DNA of 64,000 nucleotides, taken from assembly GCA_010015655.1 (NCBI GenBank), contig ML976711.1, forward strand, positions 358,013 through 422,012, written 5' to 3'. Below, piece after piece: positions 19,801 to 30,174 of this stretch. A program made the position numbers and the translations under genes. Below the pieces are notes generated by a model. The model was not told where the DNA came from and searched no databases. It saw only the letters and a program-made list of their open reading frames with translations. Positions within the stretch are counted from its first letter, which is position 1. The number at the start of each line of letters is the position of its first letter. Source of the stretch: Bimuria novae-zelandiae CBS 107.79. Its lineage: Eukaryota > Ascomycota > Dothideomycetes > Pleosporales > Didymosphaeriaceae.

Positions 19801-22717
19801 GAATAGTTCCTAGTTGTCTTTTATATTATTTATAGTATATTACTAGTATTTCTTCTTTATCTTATAGACTATTGCTAGGAAAGTGCGCGTCTCCTTAGAA
19901 GGGCCTTAGCCAGTATGGCCGTCTAGCGAGTTTAAGTGTGCCTGGTAAGCTTATTTACAGGTATCTATCTACTAGGGCGCTAAATAGCCTATTCCTCTTT
20001 TCTTCCTACCTGCCATCTTTAGGGCGTTAGTAAGGACTTCTTTTAAGGTAGTAACGCGCTTATTAACGTGCTTATAAGTGCGTAGCCTATTTAAGCTAAG
20101 AGTGCCCTTTATCCTATTAGTAATAGCGTTAATAAATAGCAGGAGCTTCGTAGTAAGGACTCTATATTAAAACTAGTCGAGTGGCTCTTATCCCCTTTTA
20201 GGTATTATAGTAACTAGCGTGTTATGGTCTAAGCCGCAGTTTATGTCCGATTGTATAGCTATAGTAGCAAAGGGGATATTATAGAAGGAGAGGTCTATGA
20301 CATGCCCCGCACGGTAGGTGGGAACTCTAGGCTCGCCAATATAGTCTATGCCGCTATTTATAGCCTATTAGGCTAGTTTAGCACCGCCGTGTGTAGTCGT
20401 GGCTCTAGGCTTGAACATGTCGTGTTTAGCGTTAAGGTCGCCCCTAGTAAGGCACCTATTAGGCAGGGTAAAGTAAGTAATATAGTTAAGAACGGGCGTA
20501 GTCTGTAGCGCCTAGTAAGTATTAAGTATTAAGATTCTATTAATGTTAATTTACTATATATCCTAGTTATGAAGTAGAGTGCGTAGTGTAATTTTTAATT
20601 AGTTACCCTTATAGATAAAGATAAGGACCTAGGGGTGTTCTGTCTCTTAGGTCTCCTAGCTATCCTAGCCATCTACTAGTAAGTAAAAGTTATAGCTAGG
20701 GTGGTTTAAAGTGCGTGTGCCTGGCTAGGTAGCCAGCTCTTATATATAAATAATGTTAATGCCTTCTATAAAAGTAATCTTAAGGATAGCTATATATGCT
20801 AGGCTACTTCTACTAACATTTATTTAGCATACTTTAATATTAGGGTCCCTACGTGGGGTAAGTCTGCGGCGGTTGTTCCTTATTAACTTAAAGATTTGTC
20901 TATAGTCTAGTCCTTTTGTAAAGAGGACTAGGTGTAATCGTCCTATCTTACGCTTCTAGTAAAGAGTGCGGCGAGGTTTAGGCTATCGCTAATTGGCGTA
21001 AAGAATTGTACAGGCCTACTTAATAAGCGTGGGGCCACTTGTCGTAAGGAGGTGTCGGGGTACGGGGTCGATCGTCGAGGTCCCCTTAGGGGATGATGGC
21101 TTAGGGCTACTAGTTCCTGCTCTAGTCTAGTATTATCTTCTCTGCTAGGGGAGGTATCTTAGCCCTAGGCGGTAAGCTTAGGTTAAGGCTATAAGTTATA
21201 TAGCTAGTTAAAGGCCTTTTGTCTAGCGCGTCTTAGTGTTACTATTTCGCGGCGAGTTAGTTAGATAATGCAACTATTTACTCGCCTAGGTTTAACTAAG
21301 CAGGTAGGGTTGTCTGCGGTGTGTAGGTTATAGTAGTTAAAGTATTATTACTTATAAGCGTAGTTGTCTCCTATCGGGCCTTTGTGCTCGCTAGATTTTT
21401 TTTTATAGTTATAATAGCGGGGTGCGCGTGTGCAGCGTGCCGCGTTATAGTAGCCTTAATAGCTAGGGTTATAGCGTTCTATAGCCTGCTTCTTGCTTAT
21501 CTTGCGGGATAGGTCGCTGGTACTAAAGAGGTAAAAAGCCGCCGCAGGCTTTTTAAAGGACACTATTTAGGTAGTATGTTTAAATTAATTAGGGCCGTGT
21601 TAGAAGGAGTAGTAGTTTATAGGGTGTTGTTTTATCTGCGTATAGGCCTCTTTCGCTATTATTTAGAGGGAGTAGGGCACGTCTTCCCCTAGTAGCGAGC
21701 GGTAGCTACTAGGTACTCTAGGTACGGCGTAGTTAACCTATCGCGTAGGCAACTTAGCGCTGTTAGCTTTAATAGATCTTATTATTAATTCTTTCTTTTC
21801 CTATTCTATAAGTTGCTATTATATATTATTAGAGGCAAGGGTAATAGCCCACCTAGTGCGGGTCCTTATAGCCGTAGGGATAGCGCTAAGATTAAGTCTT
21901 ATAGTAGTATAGATAGCTATTTATATAGCGAAGGCAGAGGTCTAGCCTAATTAGTTAGCTAGGTTCGCGATTATAAGCAGGATCTATAGGTCTATCGCCT
22001 ATTTAGGTGTAGTTTGCCACTTAGTCGCGGATGTGGATTTCCTGCTGCTAGCTATAGTTGTGTATCTACTATCTTTATAGGAGGCAGACGCCACACTTGC
22101 CCACGTCCTCTAAGGCTAGGCGATAAGACTGCTGTCGCTATCTATAGTGTAGGCAGTAGTTATCAAGTTATAGCCAGTCCTAACTATATTAGGGCGAAGG
22201 CTTGGCGTGGCTGAATTTTTTAGTATCTATATAAGGTAATTACGGAGGGTAGAGGTAGCTACTAGCTCCTCTAGGCGCTTAAAATTAGTAATATAGTAGT
22301 TAATAGCTTTAGCTATAGCTATTATAACTTTTTTTTAGGTCTCTGCCGCCTTGCGCGCAGCTATAAGGTAGGAGTTAAGGGCACTAGCTACTATCTCTAT
22401 AGTAGCTTCTAGGCGGGTAGGCACGCCTCTACTAAAGGAAAGACGTCTAGGAGGGCGGATATTAGTCTATTAGCGCTTCCTAAAGGGGTGCTAGATGTTA
22501 GTCTACCGCGCAGATTTAGGGTCTAGGGGGCGAGTTACTATAAAGGCCCTTAAGAGGGGCCTCTAAGGCGTCTCTATTACTATTATTAACCTACCGCACG
22601 CGTGCGGTGCCTAAGGATGGCTAGGAGTAGAATTTTAAGTAAAAGTAAGATGAACGGGATAAAAATTTCGTAATTTTACCACTTTTCTCAAGATTCCAAA
22701 AGTTGGTGATGGCTGTG
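16851..22717 (-). mobile_element. RIP-inactivated non-LTR (LINE) retrotransposon, Tad/MGL-like
   Basis: The element is 5.87 kb, oriented on the minus strand, and bounded by a 14-bp duplication. Landmarks read from the reverse complement, 5' to 3', are as follows. A gag-like region lies at about 22.7-21 kb. An APE-type endonuclease lies at about 20.45-20.15 kb (GDLNAKHDMF, then HVIDLSFYNIP and SD...DHNTLV). The reverse transcriptase is at about 19.0-18.87 kb (CGTPQGSPFLPVIYMLYLAELL, then RYANNIYLYR). A C-terminal zinc module is at about 17.35-17.2 kb (RTRHGHYA..., CPCG...DHIVHC). The 3' tail is (TAC)10, seen as (GTA)10 at 16851-16880; TAC-type tails are known from fungal LINEs. The catalytic YADD box has become YANN (18892-18903). 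Hundreds of stops and a striking excess of TA/CTA with few CA/TG steps fill the body, as RIP produces. No frame could yield a working protein. Confidence 0.92.
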
Positions 22718-22731
22718 GAATTTCGCGCGAA
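22718..22731. repeat. right copy of LINE target-site duplication
   Basis: Second copy of GAATTTCGCGCGAA. Its last A is the first base of the Lys codon that continues the host gene. Confidence 0.88.
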
Positions 22732-23431
22732 AGGAGTGTGAACAACTGTGTCAGCGTGTTCTGGAGAAGTTCCCACGCGAACTACGAGATCAAGTCTATT
22801 CGAACATCTTCGGCGGGATGGAATTCATCCCTGGTAACAAGTTACTCAATAACATCGGTTCCGCACAAAAGGATATGATGAAAACTTCTCACCCACTCGG
22901 TTTATATGATCTTTGGAACGGCAAAAAGTCAAGACTCTCATGGATATCAAACATGTGTTCGATGTCAGCTTTATCGGTCAACAGCTGCAGGAAGAGATCA
23001 TGCAAGCATTCTACAACCAGGCTCCGATTTGTTTCAATTCTATGCCAAGGGCCCAACGAGTTCTGCGGCAGTATTTGGAAAATGTCGCGGCTGAGTCCAC
23101 CTTGAGCAACTGCTTCAGGCAAATCGATATCAACCTCTGTTATGAAAAACCGTCACCAAAACAGAGTAATCTGATTAGAGACACATTGAATGTCGCCGAA
23201 GGTATTCAGCAGGGCCTGCTCTTTCAGATCAAGATAGCCGGAGAGGATCTTAGATTCAAGGAACACTTCGACGTCCTGAACTTGACACTCAAATCTTTAG
23301 CAAACACAGGCCACCTCGTCAAGTTAACGATCGTATACTCGCCAACTCAAAGTCGCACCATGGGCCTCAACGCATGGATCAATGAGCTCACAGCTTTTCC
23401 TGGCAATCTCGATCATTCCAGTTTTTTGTAA
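22732..23431 (+). pseudogene. 3' half of the split F-box-like gene
   Basis: It continues in frame from 16850: KECEQLCQRVLEKFPRELRDQVYSN and so on up to DLWNGK near 22925. A one-base slip in the A-run at about 22922-22926 (GGCAAAAAGTC) then moves the frame. It becomes KVKTLMDIKHVFDVSFIGQQLQEEIMQAFYNQAP..., ending at TAA 23429-23431. Both parts show the layout of fungal F-box-like proteins: LPxELRxxVY at the start, then a helical region, then LTLKSLANTGHLVKLTIVYSP. The slip means the gene was, or became, frame-broken, unless it is an assembly error. The fold resembles the fragment at 24.0-24.4 kb (LALQCLENAGHVVKIQLGF), so a local family exists. Confidence 0.7.
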
Positions 23432-24012
23432 TATTTTAGTAATATAGATATTAGAAAAGGAAGAAGTCTCACGGGAAGCATCGGAGGAAGAGGAGCAGGG
23501 CTATTACAGTTTGGCGAACACGCACACTGTGTATGCAGTGTATTTTGGTTGCGGGAAGGAACCCGAGTACACTCTTCGCGGTTCATTGATTCTTGATTCC
23601 GTGAAAGGACGGAAGTACAAGTCTTGCTTTGAAAATATTGTGTGGGAAGGCTGAAGGGTCTGGGTGTTACTCGTGTTCCAGACTTGATAAAATTCTCCCG
23701 TATGGCATTAACAGATTTTCCACCCTGTGTGAACACCTTTTTTTCGTTCCCTGACTGGGCACCAACAATAAGACGTAACTACTTGTCTTATCTTCCACTA
23801 ATTATACGACTCTTCTTCAACTTGACCCAATTGTTGATTCTCTGTGTATACAAGTCCAACGGCTTGTTCACGCGCATTGAGCTGGGAATCTGTGTGCAAG
23901 ATTTCTCCTGGGAGACAATACCGGATTCGGAAGTTGAAAATACCCACCGTCCCTATTCCGACTCAGCAGAAATCTGCATTCGTAGCATCAACCAGTTGTA
24001 TCAGATATCGCA
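23432..24012. other. AT-rich spacer between two F-box-like remnants
   Basis: Several frames of 60-125 codons occur but none shows a recognised motif. Part may be the decayed N-terminal half of the downstream copy. Confidence 0.4.
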
Positions 24013-24376
24013 CATGTAGATATTTATATTACTGGTCTCTCCGCGGATGATCAACGGTGCGAGTACGATGATCAACCTCGTTTTTGGTCAAGGACCATTG
24101 AAGAGGCAGTGGCTTTGGTTGAGAACTTTAGGGACTTTCACTTGGCACTGCAGTGCCTTGAGAATGCCGGCCATGTTGTTAAGATCCAGCTGGGCTTCAA
24201 CACGCCAAGACCGTGTCCGATGAACCTCTTCCCGCAGGCCCGGAAGACCTGGGTCTATGAATGTTTCAAGGTAAGACGAGGTAAATACAGACAGATAAAT
24301 ATCGGAGGCTTATATCTTTTAGTACTTGAACGATCATCGTGGGTATCCATCTCGCGCGATATTTCCGGAGTTATAG
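24013..24376 (+). pseudogene. second F-box-like remnant (3' part only)
   Basis: Frame: VVSDIAHVDIYITGLSADDQ..., then TIEEAVALVENFRDFHLALQCLENAGHVVKIQLGFNTP, then KTWVYECFK. A good intron (GTAAGA at 24271, TTTTAG at 24322) follows. The last exon is YLNDHRGYPSRAIFPEL, stop at 24376. The central block aligns by eye with the 3' half of the LINE-split gene (FDVLNLTLKSLANTGHLVKLTIVYSP). Upstream a TAG precedes HQPVVSD and no start is found, so it is read as a 5'-truncated paralogue. Nothing indicates function. Confidence 0.5.
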
Positions 24377-25610
24377 CCGTCTGAATGATCCGAATCCGCC
24401 GCTTGATTTCGATCAAGCTTGTTGCTCATCGACTTGGGTACAGGGAAAAGGGTTCAGAGTCGCTCTGAGATCTTTTTACAAAATACCGTTGGCGTATGTG
24501 GTTCACTTCTTCATACAACTTCGTATTCGCTGCAACATCCAAGGTCTGCGAGAAATGCGTTCGGATGTCCCCGATCGTATGGAGAAACATGGTAATATGG
24601 GAGATTAGGTTAACGGCAGCGGTAACGCAAGCGAATTTAGTAGGTGACCTGGGATTATTTCACTTTGAGAATGTATTTTCGTGTCTTTGGTAATTCCAGA
24701 TGCGCAAACGTGCGTAAGAGTGGCAATATGAACAGTGACGAATACGGAGCATAAAAGCACTGCCACCACGAAGATAGTGGATATGCACAGGGATTTTCGA
24801 GCAAACGTCGACAATGGAAACGATCCCCTGATAGGCATAGACCCAAGTCTTTCTTAGTCGTTGCCAGGTAGTTAAGCTTTCTCTTGTGGGTTTGGCACAT
24901 GAGATCCTTTTTCACTGTTAGGAGACGACATTCAAACCGTACCGTTGCGATACGCGTCTCACGGTGGAGACAGAACCTTTTTTCAAAAGCAATGCGTTCA
25001 TTCGAGGATGATATTGAAGCCTGATCCCGAAATAGCTATAGCTCACGATGGCAAAGGTAAAAACTAGTTACAAGAGGCATTATAGTCTGTAAGGGAGTTG
25101 CTAAAAGGAGGGTAGTATATTGCCCGTATACTATAAATAATAGGGCGTAAAAAGGGTTGCACATTGAGGAGAGGGTGCCAAGGCTAGTTTAGCCACATGC
25201 TAATCTTACGATGGTTTTAAGTTAAAGATAAGCTCCAGATGAACTTCAGCAATGCTGCCTCTCGCGTATTGCACTGAAGCCTAGAGACACATCTAAGATT
25301 ACACGGAACCGGTGCACATTGATCAAGATCACGTGAAATTTCAACGCGCTCTATAAAACTCGGTGAGCGAATGCATTGCGTGACCGAGTCAACAGCTCCA
25401 CGACGACAAGGGAATCTGTTTGAACGTTCCACAAGTCTCCAAATTTCCCTTTTGATCCCAAGTAGAAGCTGCCTAAGGAGGCACGCAACGACCGTCAATG
25501 CACTGCAGCTTGTCGCCGTATTTGGGACAGTCGTCAAGCGGCCACCACAGTCTCCCTGCTTCCACAATCAGCAAACCAAACGCAGGCATCTAATCCGATA
25601 GAACGCCTCT
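24377..25610. other. gene-poor spacer with a small RIP-like relic
   Basis: No convincing gene was found. About 25070-25200 has the TA-rich, CA-poor texture of the RIP-damaged elements and is probably a short transposon scrap. Hydrophobic minus-strand frames near 24605-24915 lack supporting features. Confidence 0.4.
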
Positions 25611-25865
25611 TTACTTTTCTCCAAGGCCGAACTTACAAGTGCCGCGATCGTCGGCTAAGTCACCGCACTGTACCTGCACCATGATTAGCGGTTTTATTGG
25701 GAGGCAAGGTACCAATGAAAGATTACGACTAACAAGATGACCTCCCCCGCACTCGCATCGAACTTGGTGGAGATTCTCCTTATAGCAACGATGAAATTTG
25801 GGTCCGCATAGAGCCTCGCTGGCACACGGGAGGGCAAAAGTCAGTAGAATGAGGTGGAACTTCAT
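25611..25865 (-). CDS. small secreted cysteine-rich protein (effector-like candidate)
   Basis: Starts at ATG 25865-25863. The unspliced frame is 84 residues: a signal peptide (MKFHLILLTFALPCASEA, residues 1-18) and a short mature part with paired cysteines (LCGPKFHRC, VRCEC, then QCGDLADDRGTC). A GTTAGT...CGCTAATCATGGTGCAG segment of exactly 60 nt, with an ideal branch site, may be an intron. Removing it gives 64 residues and exactly six cysteines after the signal peptide (spacing C-x6-C-x9-C-x1-C-x7-C-x9-C). Both forms keep the frame. Small size, secretion signal and even cysteine number fit effector or antimicrobial-type fungal proteins, and the setting among transposons and dead genes fits too. 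No family is recognised and the function is inference only. Confidence 0.55.
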   Translation of the reverse strand: MKFHLILLTFALPCASEALCGPKFHRCYKENLHQVRCECGGGHLVSRNLSLVPCLPIKPLIMVQVQCGDLADDRGTCKFGLGEK

Positions 25866-26848
25866 GTCGTCGACGATGCGCTAGGTTTTCAGGAAAATAG
25901 CAAGTACAATACCCGTGTCGCCGAATAGCACACTTTCTGGCCCTTTGGTATTTATGCATTGCGCGCTGTTTTAGCGGGATGTGATTGAGTGAGCATCGTT
26001 TTATTTTGCACGAGTGTGGCTTGCGGAAGCACGCGGAGGCAAACAAATCGACGGCGCGGACGTGGTGGGTTTGCCTTTTTAGCGAAGCCACAGACATTAG
26101 CTACGTGCCGGTTTCAGTGCCTTGTAACCAAGCTTCCCATGTGTTACAGGAGATAGTGCTGCCTGATTATGAACGGGAACTTCTTGATAAGACATACGGA
26201 TTCTTTGCAAGCTAGAGAGGTGCAACAATCAAAGCGATGTCATATCCACCGACTGCTAATAATGAGCATACTTGGACAGCTACTGAGACGTTGGCGATAA
26301 GGATTTGGAAGGTGCTGGCCTGTTTAATTGGCCACATGGGCTGCCTATTCTGGCCGAGTACAGACAAGATCGACAGGCGAAGAGGTGCTTCGTCAATGGA
26401 TTCTTCTCATACATTAGCCGGGTGCTTTGATTCTCCAGCTTCCGCCTAGCTAGGCTCTCACTTGATTATAATTGAGAATCTGAACGGTGGCGTATTTAGT
26501 CGCAGTTTTGACATAATGGAATGTGTGACGGAAGTACAGAAGCGATCACTCGGTATGACAGGGAAGGACGTAGCGGCGAATGTCACAACACAAACTTTCG
26601 AAAAGGTGGCCAGTTACACGAGTGTGCAAGCACGCGTAACATCAAAAAGAACAGCCGGACACAGAAAGGGGACAGTCGTTCGCTCCCATAGGCACACAAC
26701 GATAGCGCAACACGTATGCGCTTACCTGGCTGATGGCTGCAGAGTCTTGGGCAGACCAAGCAGGTCGTCATGGACAGTTCCCAGCTCTTGAACCAGTGAC
26801 CCAAACCCGGTTACTGGAATAGAGTTCGCATATCACCTAGAGCTCGTC
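25866..26848. other. intergenic, nothing recognised
   Basis: Short frames on both strands lack motifs. No repeat or RNA was recognised. Confidence 0.45.
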
Positions 26849-28424
26849 TCACTTTATCAACGGCATCCCATTATACGCCAGATCGTGGTCATAGTCCTCC
26901 GCATCGCTGTCGAACTGGATATCAAGTACATCAGGGTCTTTGCCGTACTGCCCTTCGGTTCGTATCACCAACCACCCCGTAACAGGTGGAAGAGTATCGC
27001 GTCTCCCACCATCTTCATATGCCCAAGGCTCGTTGAGCTCGCCTGAGTCCGTAAGTTGTTGCACAACTGGGTCAGAACGCATATTTTGTTTGGGGTTCGA
27101 AGTAACGTTTTTGCTCTCATTCTCTTCTTCGTTATCCGTAGAGGACCGTGACGCATCTGATTTAAAGCACAGAAGCTTTCGAGTAATCTTTTCGAGGATC
27201 CCTGGTTTCGGCGCCGGCCGTGTTGATGTCGGGACCCCGTGGGACACCCGATTCGGCGCCGGCCCGTCAGGTGCGACCAAAGTCTTCCCGGATACGCCCG
27301 AGTGCCTTTTGATCTGACGCCGCGTCGCTTGGAATACCTGCTCGCTGTCTCGTACTATAAAGCCCGGAGAACCAGCAATAGGCTTCGCCAAGGACTTATG
27401 GCCATTTGCTTGTCTGAGATGAATTGGAACTTGTACAAAGCCAGATGGGGCGTTTTCCCACGCCACGGCGTAAAAGGCATCTCATCCGAGCCACCAGTCA
27501 TTTCCCTGGTCGGTGACCAACGTATTCCAACGACCTACTGGCCTCATTCTCGCGAGCAGTTCCCCTTCTGTGTCCCAGAAGCAAAAGGCGAGCACCCAGC
27601 CATTGGTGCCCTGTTGACCAGCGCAGCCCACACCGGCTGAACGAACTGCACATTGCCAGAAGCCCATTACGTCCGGCGAGTCCGGCGCCTTCCAGGTCTG
27701 GACTATATTGCCAACAATTACTTTCAACGCAGAGCGCCAGATCGCTAACTCTTGATGATCTTTGGCAAACTTCGAGAGGAAACCGATGCGTGTGAGCGTC
27801 TTGCCAGTCTTTTTCTTCACCAAGCAGCGTCACCGACGGGATTCCGCAAGTCTCCTCTGCGTGGTAGACGAAGTATTTCTGCATTGTGCCCATCATGATT
27901 ATCGAGGCTGCCACTTTGTCCGTATCGGTAGTGGTAGTGAAGTTTGGCATGATCCAATCTCGGAGCTCGGCGTCCTTAATGTTTTTGTGAATCAAATCTG
28001 CCATTTGCGAGACAGAAGCCGGCATATTCAGGCCGTCCATCTTAATAGTCAACTTCCTCTTCCCCGCAAGATTCACGAAGTGCTCGCGCAACTGTTCGGC
28101 ATGTTTATTGACGTAGTAGTTGAATTGCATTAGGACTTGGAACTATACGTCCTCAGGGCGGAGCACCACATGATTGTGCATGCGATATGCGTCCAATATG
28201 ATTCCTAAGAACCCATTGGTGGATGCTTCATATAGGCTGAAGTGACGCGTTGCTCGGATGGAAGTGCCATGTTGGAAAGAAGAGTCGATGACGGATCTGA
28301 CCGAATTCCCCGCATCCGCCCAGATCACAGGGCAAACATGTGCTAAAAGGCCTTCGGGGGTGTACGTGGAGGGTTCAGTAGCGGACCTCATCTCGACAGG
28401 TGAAACACACGTGGTGACTGGCAT
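26849..28424 (-). pseudogene. DUF4419 protein, broken by TAG, frameshift and TGA
   Basis: Starts at ATG 28424 (MPVTTCVSP). The order of blocks matches fungal DUF4419 proteins: TNGFLGIILDAYRMHNHVVLRPEDV, stop, FQVLMQFNYYVNKHAEQLREHFV, then IMPNFTTTTDTDKVAASIIMMGTMQKYFVY, GIPSVTLLGEEKDW, GFWQCAV and GWVLAFCFWDTEG. Three lesions are visible. A TAG at 28145-28143 stands where the family has Trp (LRPEDVW). A one-base frame change lies in the HTR region near 27790. A TGA at 27484-27482 comes before the block APSGFVQVPIHL. Downstream the frame stays open for about 200 more codons to 26849. TGG to TAG and CGA to TGA are both transitions of the RIP type. The biochemical role of DUF4419 is unknown. No expression as a full protein is expected. 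Confidence 0.75.
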
Positions 28425-28969
28425 TTTTTGTGCACGGTACGACTGCAATTCTGGACGCAACTGTTGTTCCGGCACCTGCTTCTGTTAAAAGGGACTCAAA
28501 ATGTTGCTGCCTGATGCTCAATGCGGCGCGAGTGCGGGGTCCAAGCAAATCAGCATCGCCATCACATTCAGACATTTCAACCAATTTCGATCGAACGATA
28601 ACACCATGATATCTTATAGAGATCGTTCGCAGTTGATTGGTCCATCTTTCCAGTAAGGTGATGGTAAAGATTTTCAAAAAAGATGGACGTACGAGGTGCT
28701 GCTTCGTCTCGTTGTCAGCTAATCAGATGCCTGCAATCCTGGAGTCGATCTTTGGCGGCCTCTGCGCCTTCAACGGGTTTTGCGGGTTTTGAGTATACGT
28801 CTTGACGTTCGCCAGCAAAACCCATATATCAACATGATTATGACTTCGACCTTTGAATTTGATGTTCCGTTGCCTTCTCGTGGACCCAAAAAGTTTCTTT
28901 TCTACACTTCGTTAACATACTCTGAACAGCTTTTTTAATTGTCTTTAAAGACCTGAAAAGGTCCTTACC
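28425..28969. other. intergenic, divergent upstream region
   Basis: The stretch lies between the minus-strand DUF4419 remnant and the plus-strand dehydrogenase. No feature is supported. Confidence 0.45.
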
Positions 28970-30050
28970 ATGGCGTCCTTACACGAGATTCTGAGCATGC
29001 TACGGGGGCAAGCCTTTGGAAAGACGTGGATACCCGATCTTGATCTGAGCGGGAAAACCATCGTGATAACTGGCGCGAACACTGGGCTTGGTCTCGAATG
29101 TGCAAAACATCTGTAAGAACTCATCCTGAGGTGCCACCCGGTCAAGTTTGCTGACAATGAGCAGCGCACGATTGAGAGCTTCGCAAATAATTCTTGCGTG
29201 TCGAGACCTTACCAAAGACGAAGCAGCCAAAGGTTCCATCGTGGAAGAAACGGCTTGCGCGAATCGGACCGATATCGAAGTCTGGGAACTTGACCTGGCG
29301 AGTTTTGCATCTGTACTAGCTTTTGGAAAGCGCGTCCGCACCCAACTCAAGCGTCTAGACGCGTTCATCGCCAACGCAGGCGTCGAAATGCAAGAGTTCA
29401 AGGTTGCAGAAGGACTTGAGCTCCAGTTGACGGTCAACGTCGTCTCGTGTTTTCTATGCGCCATTGCTGTCCTACCAAAGCTTCGAAAAACTGCTGAAGC
29501 GCACAATATCGACACGACGCTTACATTCTGCGGGTCGATGTATCACATCATGGGTCCTGATGCCGAGTTGGATGTACCGGAGGACCAAGACGCTTTCGAA
29601 ATTCTCAACGATACAGAACGTACCGACATCATTTGGCGCTATGCTCTGACAAAACTCATAGTTCATCACTGTTACCATAAACTTGCCGCCTGTCTATCTA
29701 GCAGCTTAGAACAGCGCCGGCCATGCGTTGTCGCCAACATGATAAACCCTGGATGGGGCGAGACAGAGCTATCTCGCGCGAAGCCCCATCCTCTCGGTGA
29801 ACGAGTGGGCTTTGCAATCCTAGGCTGGAGTGCCGAAAAGGGAAGCAGAGCTTACATCCATGCAATATCAGCGGGAAGAGACAGCCACGGACGGTACCTA
29901 TCCGAATGCCAATTTAAGCAGGAGTCTGGATACATCCGCAGCGAGCGAGGGCGGCACAATGAGGAAAAGATTTGGCAAGATCTTATGCGGAGGATCGAAA
30001 AGATCTCGCCCGAGGTAGCTGGATTCATTGACCGAGGGTGGTACCTTTGA
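28970..30050 (+). CDS. short-chain dehydrogenase/reductase (retinol dehydrogenase/WWOX-like)
   Basis: Exons 28970-29112 and 29165-30050 joined over a 52-nt intron (GTAAGA...GCTGACAATGAGCAG) give 342 residues. The Rossmann cofactor motif is TGANTGLGLE (residues 34-43). The structural NAG motif is ANAGVEM (N118). The catalytic Ser is S172 in TFCGSMY and the YxxxK pair is Y207/K211 in RYALTK. All are intact, so this should be an active NAD(P)-dependent oxidoreductase. The 300+ length and the C-terminal INPGWGETELSR block fit the large SDR group used in fungal secondary metabolism, but the substrate cannot be read. The gene converges with a dead Zn2Cys6 regulator only about 125 bp away. The start was chosen at ATG in CCATGGCG, a good context. 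Confidence 0.9.
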
Positions 30051-30174
30051 AAGTCTGCATGTCAAGTTCCGACGTGGATAGCTTCTTTGAAAATATTTTA
30101 CGGTTACGCTTCTTTTTGAACTGACTCAGTCCATAATACAATGTCGGGCTGTTATAGCGGTAGCGTCAGCTGTA

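Noticed and set aside
22014..22214. 66-codon plus-strand frame inside the LINE
   Set aside because: Lies on the wrong strand within a less mutated patch of the element; no independent gene evidence.
23642..24019. 125-codon plus-strand frame between the two F-box-like remnants
   Set aside because: No motif and unclear start; may include decayed 5' sequence of the next remnant but cannot be supported as a gene.
24605..24915. hydrophobic minus-strand frames with possible membrane helix
   Set aside because: Two overlapping frames compete, neither with a conserved block or splice support.
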